Source of the DNA: Streptococcus mitis
GTDB taxonomy: Bacteria; Bacillota; Bacilli; Lactobacillales; Streptococcaceae
Direction of reading: 5' to 3'
DNA: 64,000 bases
Assembly: GCF_009496155.1 (NCBI RefSeq)
Contig: NZ_WIJP01000008.1
Span: 1 to 64,000 of the forward strand
This document shows, in pieces, positions 16,376 to 25,625 of the stretch. Within the stretch, counting starts at the first letter, position 1, and every line of letters begins with the position of its first letter. The position numbers were made by a program, and so were the translations under genes. Under the pieces are notes generated by a model that saw nothing but the letters and a program-made list of their open reading frames with translations, searched no databases and was not told the origin of the DNA.

Positions 16376-17585
16376 AATTATCAAACAGTTTTATTTTTAT
16401 GGTCAAGAAAATGGATTTCGAAAACTACAAGAAGGTAAAGTTGTTAGACCTAGAGGGTCAGAGACTATCTTTAATATGTCTGCTATTTCAGAGCATATTA
16501 GTTTGTTTGATATGCTATCTGAAACTGGCTGCGTGGAAAAATATGTAACAAAACAGCTATCATATTTTTCAAATAAATTAGATGGCGTCGGTATTAATAG
16601 ATTGACTAATCCGATGGAGGTTGGCTTATCATTTCTAGTTAAGAATTGCAAAGAACCGGAAGAGATGATTTATCATGCTTTAGCTTTTTTGCAAAGCATT
16701 GGTTTATTTACACACCGTATATATGTACGATGTGATAAAGAATTAGAGTTTCGCAGATGGTACATAAAAACAGGAATACCATCTGAAAATATATATGAAT
16801 GGAAAAATATTGAGAAATTTCATATAGGAAAACAGAGACCTACAGGTAATTACTCTTACTTATATTACAAGTATCTTAATGGTGTAGTTCCGTTCGGAAC
16901 AATTGCAACTATATATAGAGATGGAAACTACCATTTTGATGTAGTTTTTTATGCAGAACGTTTAGCAATGATTCTAGAAGAAAAAGAATCAATCTGGGGA
17001 ATTTCCGAAATTAATTTTTTGTTGCCAGTTGTATCATCATTGCCTATTGATTTTTTAAATGTTAATAGATTCGTTTTACTTTTTAGAGTTTTGGTTTTAT
17101 TAATTCATGGTGGGATAGGAGAAATTTCAAATAAAAAACAGGGGTATTTTTTAAAAAAAATTATACGTGAATTAGCTTTTTTATTAGATTCAAAAACTAT
17201 CTCCAATTTATCAAAGAAAAAATTAGTTGACTTATCTTCTAATCTTGTTCACAGTTTAGGTTATACTGATTTGACCATTCAGCAGAAGAGACAACTTGAG
17301 GAAAGTATAGAAAAAATAAATTATTTCTCTATTGATATAGCAAAGAGATTGAATAAAGTTGAAAACATGCTTAGGAATCAAGAGGTTAATTCAATTGATT
17401 TCAGAAAACTAAAAGGAGAATACGGAATATTTCCTGAATGGATAGTAGCAAAATATTCTGATATTCTCAAGGATAGAGGTATTCATATAGAAATAAAAAA
17501 ACGGAATTCTATTCGAAGTTTAGCCTTAGGAAACGATAATAGACTAGTAGATATTGATGAACTATTAGGAGAAAAAAATGTCTAA
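16362..17585 (+). CDS. Alanyl-tRNA-synthetase-like catalytic domain protein
   Basis: A 407-residue protein that resembles the N-terminal aminoacylation part of AlaRS. SEHISLFDMLSETG (43-56) parallels the AlaRS HHTFFEMLGNFSFG motif. RRWYIKTGIPSENI (131-144) parallels IWRDEVGIPEERI. FHIGKQRPTGNYSYLYY (153-169) parallels the GDTGPCGPCSEIYY segment but lacks its Cys. DVVFYAERLAMIL (193-205) parallels class II motif 3 (GLERLAxVL). KLKGEYGIFPEWIVAKY near the C-terminus parallels the KLYDTYGFPLDLT segment. The editing and C-Ala domains are absent. It may activate an amino acid for transfer to a small molecule, peptide or tRNA. Homology is judged by eye; the function is inferred. Confidence 0.72.
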   Translation: MDVIEIIKQFYFYGQENGFRKLQEGKVVRPRGSETIFNMSAISEHISLFDMLSETGCVEKYVTKQLSYFSNKLDGVGINRLTNPMEVGLSFLVKNCKEPEEMIYHALAFLQSIGLFTHRIYVRCDKELEFRRWYIKTGIPSENIYEWKNIEKFHIGKQRPTGNYSYLYYKYLNGVVPFGTIATIYRDGNYHFDVVFYAERLAMILEEKESIWGISEINFLLPVVSSLPIDFLNVNRFVLLFRVLVLLIHGGIGEISNKKQGYFLKKIIRELAFLLDSKTISNLSKKKLVDLSSNLVHSLGYTDLTIQQKRQLEESIEKINYFSIDIAKRLNKVENMLRNQEVNSIDFRKLKGEYGIFPEWIVAKYSDILKDRGIHIEIKKRNSIRSLALGNDNRLVDIDELLGEKNV

Positions 17586-18771
17586 AATACTTGTTATTGG
17601 TGGTTTCTCTGAAATACACAGAGCACTTAAAAAAAATAATTGTAAGTTAACATTGGTTTGTGAATCTTCGAAGATAAAACCATATTTTAAAGATCTTTAT
17701 GATGAAGTTCTTGCCTTTAACAGTTTTAAAAATGAAGTTCAAATTATTGAAACAGTAAGTAAGGCTGTTGAATATTTAGGAGACTATCAATCGATAATTT
17801 GTATGTTTGAAAATTTACAAGCATTAGCATACAAAATAGCTGAAAAAACAAAGATACCTTTTAATATCAATGAAACTCAAATGATGGTTATAAATAATAA
17901 GTATGCATTGAGAACTTACTTGAAAAATTCATTCTTTGATAACGTTAACTGTGAAATGATTGAGAATAGAGATGATGTGATAAGATTTGTCAACAAAAAT
18001 GGCACATCAATCTTAAAACCGATAGATGGTACTGGAAGTCGAGCAATCTATAAAGTTGATTCATCAAACGTGAAGGAAATAGTGAATCAAGTAGAGATTT
18101 CAGATGAAACGTTTATAATTGAAAAATTTATTGAAGGTGAAGAATTTAGTATAGAGGCTATAAGCGTAAATAGTCAGCATCATATTTATGGTATAACAAA
18201 AAAATTAAAAAATCTCGAAACATTTGTTGAGATTGGCCATATTGTACCTGCTAATATTTCGACTGATTTAGAAGATATAATTAACAACTATATGGGAAAA
18301 CTATTATCAATTTTGAAGGTTACAAATGGTCCAACTCATACAGAGATAATTATCACAAACAATCAAGAGATTCATGTTGTCGAAACTCACTTTAGATTAG
18401 GTGGAGGTATGATTTCGGAATTATATAGAAATATTAGTATAAACCATAATCCTATAGAGATAGCAGCCCTATCATCTGCCCAACTTTTAAATGATTTTGA
18501 TAATTTTGTCTTTTCTTCTAAATTTGTAGCTATTTATTTTGAGGAATTTGAAGGTGAAGTAATTAAAACAGTTACTTTAGATGATCACTATATTGAAAAT
18601 CATAAGGATATTATTGCTACTGAATTATATGTTAAAGCGGGGGATAAGAGGAGAGAAATAGGTAGCTCAAATAGGATTGGTCATGTGATAAAAACTTCAA
18701 ACGATTACAATGAGTTAATCTCAGGTAGAGAAAAGACATTGAATTCCTGTATTGAAGTACTGTATGAATAG
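17578..18771 (+). CDS. ATP-grasp ligase 1
   Basis: A 397-residue ATP-grasp enzyme. The N-terminal Rossmann-like part begins SKILVIGGFSEIHRALKK. ATP-binding features are SILKPIDGTGSRAIY (about residues 141-155), EKFIEGEEFSIEAIS (about 181-195), and HTEIIITNNQEIHVVETHFR ending in LGGGM, where Glu and Arg coordinate Mg-ATP. Such proteins join a carboxylate to an amine via an acyl phosphate, as in L-amino-acid ligases (BacD, LdmS) and PurK/PurT. It overlaps the AlaRS-like gene by 8 bases. Substrates are unknown. Confidence 0.85.
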   Translation: MSKILVIGGFSEIHRALKKNNCKLTLVCESSKIKPYFKDLYDEVLAFNSFKNEVQIIETVSKAVEYLGDYQSIICMFENLQALAYKIAEKTKIPFNINETQMMVINNKYALRTYLKNSFFDNVNCEMIENRDDVIRFVNKNGTSILKPIDGTGSRAIYKVDSSNVKEIVNQVEISDETFIIEKFIEGEEFSIEAISVNSQHHIYGITKKLKNLETFVEIGHIVPANISTDLEDIINNYMGKLLSILKVTNGPTHTEIIITNNQEIHVVETHFRLGGGMISELYRNISINHNPIEIAALSSAQLLNDFDNFVFSSKFVAIYFEEFEGEVIKTVTLDDHYIENHKDIIATELYVKAGDKRREIGSSNRIGHVIKTSNDYNELISGREKTLNSCIEVLYE

Positions 18772-18790
18772 TCAATTTTGGAGGTGAAAT

Positions 18791-20005
18791 ATGTCTGTAG
18801 TGATTATTGATCGTGAAGGTAAGTCTAAACATAATTATTTAAAATGGTTAAATGATTTTGACCAAGAGGTATATATCTTGGGCTATCTCGAAACGATAAA
18901 TAGTTTTTCTTATGATAAGGCTATAGGTTTTCCTGAATTTGAGACCAACGGAAATGTTGAGCAATTTATTTATGAATTAAATAAAATCGATCCTGTTACA
19001 AAAATTTTAGCTTTTGAAGAAGGTAGTATTATTCGAGCTGCTTGTATACGAAAAAATTTGGGAATAAAAGGTCAAACACTTGAAGAAGCACTATTGTTTA
19101 GAGATAAATATCTAATGCGGAAAAAACTTTCTAAAGAAGGTTTTAAAATTCCTAAATTTAGAAAAGTAGATCACTTTATGGATGTTGTGTCTTTCTGTGA
19201 ACAATTTGGGTATCCTGTGATTTTGAAACCAAGAAAAAAATGGGCTTCAAAAGGTGTTATCAAAATTGAGAATAAAGATTCGTTGTCAGATGTTCTTTAT
19301 AATATTTCGCTAGATGATTACTTGGTTGAAGAGTATGTGAGTGGACAGCTATATCATGTTGACGGATTTTTTAACGGTCAATCGATAGAGTTTTCTTGTT
19401 GTAGTATGTATGTCAAAAATTGTTTAGAAGCATTTGAAGAGGGATTTGGTCTTGGTTCAATAATGCTTGATATTGACTCGAATGAAGACAAGTTATTAAA
19501 AAATTATACTGCAGAGATTTTTAAAAAATTTGAAGTTGATTATAATACGATTTTTCATGCAGAAATATTTATTGATAAATCTGGTAATCCAATACTCTGT
19601 GAGATTGGAAGTAGGCTTGTAGGGGGTGAATATACAAAAAATATTATTAAATCATTCTCAATTAATTTGGATGAATATTTGGTAAAAAGAGAGTTAGGCA
19701 TTCCTTATAATATAGGCAACACTTCAAGTGTTAGGCTTTCTGGGAAAGTATGGATACCAGCACAAAAGGGATATGTGAAGTCTATTCCAATATTGGATTT
19801 GGATGGGATTATAGAGATACAAATTAAACAATATGAAAATGTTCGCTTTGCTGGATTACAGAAACAGATGGATTACTTATTAACTGTTAGCTTTTTTGGG
19901 AAGAATTTGGATGAACTTCTTCAAAAAGCAATGGATATAAAGAATTTTTATAGCAAGTCAATTGATTGGTCGGAAACTATTACTGATACATGGTTTACTA
20001 CTTAG
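18791..20005 (+). CDS. ATP-grasp ligase 2
   Basis: A 404-residue ATP-grasp protein, similar in plan to the preceding ligase but clearly divergent. Features are VILKPRKKWASKGVIKIE (about residues 144-161), YLVEEYVSGQLYHVDGF (about 175-191), and FHAEIFIDKSGNPILCEIG followed by SRLVGGE, the Mg-binding end of the fold. GGAGG lies just before ATG 18791. Two consecutive ligases suggest that the pathway joins at least two building blocks. No close characterised relative is recognised. Confidence 0.82.
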   Translation: MSVVIIDREGKSKHNYLKWLNDFDQEVYILGYLETINSFSYDKAIGFPEFETNGNVEQFIYELNKIDPVTKILAFEEGSIIRAACIRKNLGIKGQTLEEALLFRDKYLMRKKLSKEGFKIPKFRKVDHFMDVVSFCEQFGYPVILKPRKKWASKGVIKIENKDSLSDVLYNISLDDYLVEEYVSGQLYHVDGFFNGQSIEFSCCSMYVKNCLEAFEEGFGLGSIMLDIDSNEDKLLKNYTAEIFKKFEVDYNTIFHAEIFIDKSGNPILCEIGSRLVGGEYTKNIIKSFSINLDEYLVKRELGIPYNIGNTSSVRLSGKVWIPAQKGYVKSIPILDLDGIIEIQIKQYENVRFAGLQKQMDYLLTVSFFGKNLDELLQKAMDIKNFYSKSIDWSETITDTWFTT

Positions 20006-20429
20006 TAGTTAGAGTCTAATTTTTTATCTGCATAAGATTAAGAATATTACATTTTTAATAGATACGAGAGAATTTAGTTCAATTACTTGGTGAAGTTAGT
20101 TGGTAATACAGATATTTCATGATGGAGTTTTAAAAACTCCTATTTTTATAAAAATCAGATTCTATAAAAGTGGATAAATCAACATTTCCATCCTTAGAAT
20201 TTTTGGGTTTTAAAGGCTCTTTTGAAGGAGTAATACTTTCAAAGTTATTTCATAGTTTCTTTCAACCATTATTTAAGGTGTCTTATAACACTAATAATGG
20301 TAATGATAGGTTGTAAATATACTTTTATTGTTAAACTATGATGAAATTAAATAGTGCCTTATACAAATTGTGGTAGCATTTAGACATTGCTAATGGAGGA
20401 CCTGAAAAAGATAATATGAGGTAATATTA
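20006..20429 (+). other. Gap with terminator-like hairpin between ligase 2 and exporter
   Basis: A hairpin GGAGTTT-taa-AAACTCC (20124-20140) followed by TATTTTT may end or attenuate the ligase transcript. From about 20170 to 20310 a stop-poor frame looks like a short decayed coding piece with no recognisable identity. No other gene is seen. Confidence 0.45.
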
Positions 20430-21641
20430 ATGGAAAATAAAAAAACAAAGAATATAAGTTATCTTGTCATGAGTAAAGGGGTATCTAAAATCGGAGATAT
20501 CATGTTTGACTTCGCTAATAATACCTTTCTGGCCGGACTAAATCCAACATCTTTATCGTTGGTTGCCATTTATCAATCATTAGAAAAGGTAATCGGGGTT
20601 CTATTCAATTTATTCGGTGGAGTCATTGCAGATAGTTTTAAGCGGAAAAAAATTATCATTGGAACAAATTTCTTATCTGGGATCGCTTGCATAGTTCTGT
20701 CATTAATCTCTAAAGAACAATGGTTAGTTTATGCGATTGTTATCACAAATGTCATATTGGCTTTTATGAGCGCATTTTCAGGACCGTCCTACAAGGCTTT
20801 TACGAAAGAAGTCGTAAAAGAAGATAGTATTTCCAAACTAAATTCACTATTAGAAACAACGAGTACTGTAATAAAAGTAACGATTCCTATGGTAGCAATC
20901 TTCTTGTACAACATTCTAGGGGTGCGGGGGGTGCTATTATTGGATGGATTATCCTTTCTAATGGCAGCTTTACTGATTTTATTTGTTACACCTGTGAATG
21001 AAGAAGTAGATACAAAGGAGGAAATGACAATAAGTGGAGTCTTTAACGACTTAAAAGTAGGATTCAAGTATGTTTATAGCCATAAACCAATCTTTATTAT
21101 TATCATTCTTTCTGCTTTGGTTAATTTTGTTCTAGCAGCCTATAATTTATTATTACCTTATAGTAGTCAAATGTTTGAAGGAATTTCAGATAGACTTTAT
21201 GGAAGCTTTCTAACAGCGCAAGCAATTGGTGGTTTTTTGGGATCGATATTAAGTAGTTTTGTCAATAGATCTTTGTCAAGTAGACGTTTGCTTCTCCTTT
21301 CAGCGTGTTCAGGCTTAATGTTAATGCTAACTGCACCGCTTTATTTTATATTCCATAACCTCATTATCCTAATTTTTTCTCCAGCGTTATTTAGTCTATT
21401 TCTTTCCATTTTTAATATCCAATTTTTCTCTATTGTTCAAAGAGATGTAGATAATGAGTTTCTTGGCAGAGTCTTTGGAATTATCTTTTCAGTAGCGATC
21501 CTTTTTATGCCACTAGGTACTGTTTTTTTCTCAGTAGTTTTAAATCCTAACAATACTTTTAATATTTTTATTATTGGTGTATCTATTACGGTATTATCGC
21601 TAATATTCAGCACGCTATTGAAGAGGTATGATAGAAGTTGA
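20430..21641 (+). CDS. MFS transporter, probable product exporter
   Basis: A 403-residue major facilitator with about 12 hydrophobic segments. The loop FGGVIADSFKRKKIII near residues 62-77 is the MFS motif A between TM2 and TM3. Overall pattern is that of the EntS/MefA-like exporters. It follows the ATP-grasp genes on the same strand after a 424-base gap. It probably exports, or gives self-resistance to, the compound made by the operon. No substrate can be read. Confidence 0.8.
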   Translation: MENKKTKNISYLVMSKGVSKIGDIMFDFANNTFLAGLNPTSLSLVAIYQSLEKVIGVLFNLFGGVIADSFKRKKIIIGTNFLSGIACIVLSLISKEQWLVYAIVITNVILAFMSAFSGPSYKAFTKEVVKEDSISKLNSLLETTSTVIKVTIPMVAIFLYNILGVRGVLLLDGLSFLMAALLILFVTPVNEEVDTKEEMTISGVFNDLKVGFKYVYSHKPIFIIIILSALVNFVLAAYNLLLPYSSQMFEGISDRLYGSFLTAQAIGGFLGSILSSFVNRSLSSRRLLLLSACSGLMLMLTAPLYFIFHNLIILIFSPALFSLFLSIFNIQFFSIVQRDVDNEFLGRVFGIIFSVAILFMPLGTVFFSVVLNPNNTFNIFIIGVSITVLSLIFSTLLKRYDRS

Positions 21642-22336
21642 TAGCTGATAAAAAATAGCTGATATAGAGAATTTAGAGCGCCTTTGGAATATATTTTTAG
21701 AAACATTTAACATTTAATCAATCACAGTTGAATGTGAAGGGCAATCTATTTTAGAAGAATACAATCAAGATACCATTATTGCTATTACTTTAGTTCAGTT
21801 AAAATATTGAGAAGTATTATTTTTATTGAGAAAGCATCACAAAGGATGCCAATTAATTTTTAATGATTTTTCTAATCTAATTTTGTGGTTATTGACAAAT
21901 AAAGTCTAGTTAATTGCTTTGGTTCCATGGAGTGATTTATATACATCTGTTAATGCAACGGATAATTTTATTGATAAGTAGGGGGTGGCTATTATTCAAC
22001 CTTTAGGTTCTGAAAGTAAGAGATTCACATTAGAAATATCATGTTGACCATTTTTCAATTTGCTGGTTAGCAGTAATCTGAACATCATTAATTCCTTTCT
22101 TAACAAAATTATGCGACTTTTGTTACCAGATTACTGCTGATTTTTTAATAGCTTATAACTTTTTTATTTTTAGACGGTTAATAGATTTTGACCGTCTTTC
22201 TTAATATTGTCTTACCTATAATAGATATGCTTATGAGAAGTGTTTAATAAATTAATTTTAGTTCAAAATGTCCAATTGGGACACTTTGAATGATTTCTTA
22301 GTTTTATATATTATACTTTTCTCAGGAGAAAGCTAG
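21642..22336 (+). other. Decayed coding region plus inverted repeat and operator
   Basis: From about 21690 to 22060 one frame reads through with several stops (for example VECEGQSILEEYNQDT, then GVAIIQPLGSESKR), a decayed gene I cannot name. A 12-bp perfect inverted repeat AGCAGTAATCTG / CAGATTACTGCT (22069-22080, 22127-22138) is followed by T-rich DNA and may terminate transcription. Confidence 0.4.
22264..22288 (+). promoter_or_regulatory. Operator-like inverted repeat before the HTH gene
   Basis: CAAAATGTCC (22264-22273) and GGACACTTTG (22279-22288) form a 10-bp inverted repeat with one mismatch and a 5-base centre. It precedes the small Cro/CI-type gene and is a likely autoregulatory site. 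Confidence 0.55.
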
Positions 22337-22558
22337 ATGTACAGACGTTTGAGAGATTTGAGGGAAGATCACGATTTGACCCAAAAACAAATAGCTAAAA
22401 TACTTTCGTTTACAAACTCAGCTTATACTAAAATTGAGCGGGGTGAGCATGCCTTAACGGCAGATGTATTGGTAACTCTCTCAAACTTTTACGATGTCAG
22501 TACAGACTACCTATTGGGATTGACAGATTTTCCTGATAAAATTCGCTTTGGAAAATAA
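22337..22558 (+). CDS. Small Cro/CI-type HTH regulator
   Basis: A 73-residue protein that is almost entirely one XRE helix-turn-helix (LTQKQIAKILSFTNSAYTKIERGEHALTAD), ending with the common STDYLLGLTD tail. CAGGAGA precedes ATG 22337. It lies ahead of the excisionase and integrase genes, the place of the regulator of element excision. A terminator follows directly. Confidence 0.85.
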   Translation: MYRRLRDLREDHDLTQKQIAKILSFTNSAYTKIERGEHALTADVLVTLSNFYDVSTDYLLGLTDFPDKIRFGK

Positions 22559-22599
22559 TCTCCTCAATTTCATAGAGTATGAAAATGAGGAGATTTTTT
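22557..22599 (+). terminator. Terminator after the HTH regulator
   Basis: A 17-bp stem with one mismatch (22557-22573 / 22579-22595, core ATCTCCTC / GAGGAGAT), then a T run. Confidence 0.8.
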
Positions 22600-22860
22600 A
22601 TTTGTTCTTTGACAATTGAATAGTCCAAAATGGTACTTTCCTCATTTGTGGAGCAGTTTTGAATGGCTCGCCATGATAAGAGCGATATTAAAACCATCAA
22701 TAAAATAGAGCGATACTTTATATGCCATGATACAAATGATATACAATGATACTTCTGACCGTTCAGGCTGCCACCGTAAAAGAGCAGCAAGTGAAATTCT
22801 TATGATGACTTCATCAGTCATGCCATGGAGGAGAAAATATTTTTTAGAAAGGATGATGAC

Positions 22861-23094
22861 ATGAATATAAAATATATATCTGTCGAAAATTCCATTGCAG
22901 AATGGGCCGATAAAAAAGGAATTCTAAAAAGATGGGATGGTTTAAATCAATATACATTGAACAGATGGATTAAAGAAATGCGAGAAAACAGAACATTTTC
23001 CATGTATGTAATTAACCCAACCCATAAACTTATTTTCATTAATCTAGAAGGATTTGAAAGTTTCTTAAGATGGAAGCAAAAGCGGACAAAATAA
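22861..23094 (+). CDS. xis: Probable excisionase
   Basis: A 77-residue basic protein (from ATG 22861; an upstream in-frame start at 22825 would add 12 residues). It reads as a winged-helix/MerR-like recombination directionality factor: ISVENSIAEWADKKGIL, TLNRWIKEMRENRTFS, then a beta pair and FESFLRWKQKRTK. AAAGGATG before the ATG acts as RBS. Its place immediately before the integrase supports the call. The region 22600-22860 ahead of it holds no recognised gene. Confidence 0.7.
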   Translation: MNIKYISVENSIAEWADKKGILKRWDGLNQYTLNRWIKEMRENRTFSMYVINPTHKLIFINLEGFESFLRWKQKRTK

Positions 23095-23178
23095 GGAAGT
23101 CATGGTATAATATAGGGTAGTTATTTATTCTATACAACAATGATTTATTTCTTTTTAAGAGTTAAGAGGAATTAAATT

Positions 23179-24692
23179 ATGTATTATGTAACTAAAACAA
23201 ATTCAAAAGGGCAACCCTTATATCAAGTGGTTGAAAAGTACAAAGATCCACTAACAGGAAAGTGGAAATCAGTAACTGTAAGTTATACTAAGAATACTAG
23301 TAGGGCGAGGAAACAAGCTGAAAGAGAGGTTCTTGATAAAATAGATAGACTAACTACTTCATTTGAAAGTCAGTTTAGCCCTGAACTGATTACAACATTT
23401 GGAGAGTTAAAAGAAAATTGGTTTCAGACTTGGTGTGTCTCTGTTAAACCACAAACAATTCAGAGAGAACTACTGGTTATGAAGTGAAGCGTCTTGGGAA
23501 AATTATAGGAGATGATTTTTTGTTAGACTGGATTACTCCACTTCTGATGAAAAATAGTCTCAATAAATATTTAGAAATGTATGATGCATCGCCTTCAACA
23601 ATGACTCATATAAAAAGTACTTGTAATAAGATTTTTAATCATGGTGTGTTATATAATGTCATTAAGTTTTCTCCAATGACTGCGGTAAAACTAGATATTT
23701 CACTAGAGAAAAGGCGTAAAGCAAAAGAAAGACATGATTCTAAATTTCTAGAAATCCATGAATTACATGCATTTTTTGATGTGTTACGCCAATGCAGAAA
23801 TGCAAACTATTATGATCTTGCTATAGTATTGTTGCTTACAGGTATTCGAATTAGTGAAGCAGCATTTTTACCATCAGATATTGATTTTGAAAAAGGAATC
23901 TTGCATATTGATAAGGCACTTCAATATCACTGTTTAAAAGTTGAACAATTTCATTTTGATACAACTAAAACACTCAATTCAATTAGAGAAGTAGCTTTGC
24001 CTGAAGCTGCAAGCGAAGCTATTAAAAGGATAATACAGAGAAATAAAGAGTTTGATGCTTATATGGAGAAACATCCCTGTCCTGCCTTTACACATTCTGA
24101 AAGTGTATTTAGAACAGAATACGGCTCTCCAATAACATCAAGCACTTTTCGTCAAATTTTGAAACGAATAGAAGGAAAATTATTGACAAATTGTTTAAGT
24201 GACTATGGTTTTAAGTGAGTAAAACATGTTACTCCCCATTCGTTTAGGCATATGCATATTAGTTACCTTCAAAGTAATGAGATGCACATAGCAGTGAAAG
24301 ATATTATGACTAGGGTAGGACACGCTAACTTTGAGACAACAATGGGCTATACACATAATATAAATCGTTCACAAGAAAATACTGTAAAAGCCTTAAATCA
24401 ATTTGTAGAAAATCACAATTTCCATTTTGAAGAATTGAAAAGTTATACCTGTAAATATTCCAGAATGATTGAAAAATTTATTGAAACTAGTGATAATAGC
24501 AATAAAGTAGAATTAAGTGTTGATGAGTTCAAAGACTTGTTACATCTTAGTCCACGTTACTCACCTAAAAATATTGTTTCAAATTTACTATTAAAAATCA
24601 AAAAAGATATTGTCAAATACCACCCACAGTTTGATATAAAGATTGTGAAATCAAGTGAGAATCAAATCAGAGGTTTTTCCATTGCATGGTAG
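23179..24692 (+). pseudogene. int: Tyrosine integrase with frameshift and nonsense codon
   Basis: The gene runs from ATG 23179. An AP2-like N-terminal arm domain (KGQPLYQVVEKYKDPLTGKW) is present. Near 23469 one A seems lost (GAAACT became GAACT), which shifts the frame; the second frame continues YEVKRLGKIIGDDF. TGA at 24216-24218 then interrupts it between YGFK and VKHVTPHSFRH. Catalytic parts are still legible: LLTGIRISEA (Arg), HSFRHMH, and TTMGYTHN (Tyr). About 110 extra C-terminal residues (VDEFKDLLHLSPRYSPKNI, LLLKIKKDIVKYHPQFDIKI) resemble the winged helix of Rep_3 initiators. The element should no longer be able to excise by itself. Confidence 0.85.
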
Positions 24693-24773
24693 CTTTGGTG
24701 TTCGCTTGGTGTTCAAACAATAGTAAAATAAAATAGGGACTCTAAACCCTTGCTACGAAAGGAAAAAAACTCA
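24693..24773. other. Element-chromosome junction (candidate att region) upstream of rbgA
   Basis: The 81 bases between the integrase stop and rbgA contain a direct repeat TTGGTGTTC (24697-24705 region and again 12 bases on) and the rbgA RBS. Tn5253-family elements are known to integrate at rbgA. The exact core repeat cannot be defined because the left end of the element is outside the window. Confidence 0.45.
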
Positions 24774-25625
24774 ATGGCTACTATTCAATGGTTTCCTGGT
24801 CACATGTCTAAAGCACGTCGACAGGTGCAGGAAAATTTAAAATTTGTTGATTTTGTGACGATTTTGGTGGATGCACGCTTACCTCTATCTAGTCAAAATC
24901 CTATGTTGACCAAGATTGTTGGTGACAAACCAAAACTCTTGATTTTAAACAAGGCGGACTTGGCCGATCCAGCAATGACAAAGGAATGGCGTCAGTATTT
25001 TGAATCACAAGGAATTCAGACTCTTACTATCAACTCCAAAGAGCAAGTGACTGTAAAAGTTGTAACAGATGCGGCAAAAAAACTCATGGCGGATAAGATT
25101 GCTCGCCAAAAGGAACGTGGCATTCAGATTGAAACCTTGCGTACCATGATTATCGGGATTCCAAATGCTGGTAAATCAACTCTCATGAACCGTTTGGCTG
25201 GTAAGAAAATTGCTGTTGTCGGTAACAAGCCAGGTGTGACCAAAGGGCAACAATGGCTTAAAACCAATAAAGACCTGGAAATCTTGGATACACCAGGGAT
25301 TCTCTGGCCTAAGTTTGAGGATGAAACTGTTGCGCTTAAGTTGGCCTTGACAGGAGCTATCAAAGACCAGTTGCTTCCTATGGATGAGGTAACTATTTTT
25401 GGCCTCAATTATTTCAAAGAACATTATCCAGAAAAGTTGGCTGAACGCTTCAAACAAATGAAAATTGAAGAAGAAGCACCTGTTATCATTATGGATATGA
25501 CCCGCGCCCTCGGTTTCCGTGACGACTATGACCGCTTTTACAGTCTCTTCGTGAAGGAAGTCCGCGATGGCAAACTTGGTAACTATACCTTAGATACATT
25601 GGATGACCTCGATGGCGACGATTAA
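24774..25625 (+). CDS. rbgA: Ribosome biogenesis GTPase RbgA (YlqF)
   Basis: A 283-residue circularly permuted GTPase needed for late assembly of the 50S subunit. It starts [18 protein letters not shown]4 (LNKADL, residues about 62-67) precedes G1 (GIPNAGKST, about 126-134) and G3 (DTPG), the permuted order typical of this family. ATG 24774 with AAAGGAAAA is the conventional start; the open frame extends up to a TTG at 24750 inside the junction. It overlaps rnhB. Intact, in contrast to the element next to it. Confidence 0.95.
   Translation: MATIQWFPGHMSKARRQVQENLKFVDFVTILVDARLPLSSQNPMLTKIVGDKPKLLILNKADLADPAMTKEWRQYFESQGIQTLTINSKEQVTVKVVTDAAKKLMADKIARQKERGIQIETLRTMIIGIPNAGKSTLMNRLAGKKIAVVGNKPGVTKGQQWLKTNKDLEILDTPGILWPKFEDETVALKLALTGAIKDQLLPMDEVTIFGLNYFKEHYPEKLAERFKQMKIEEEAPVIIMDMTRALGFRDDYDRFYSLFVKEVRDGKLGNYTLDTLDDLDGDD

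Noticed and set aside
21690..22060. Decayed frame with GVAIIQPLGSESKR resembling the end of PurH
   Set aside because: Only a few residues look alike and the rest does not follow the PurH pattern, so no identity is claimed.
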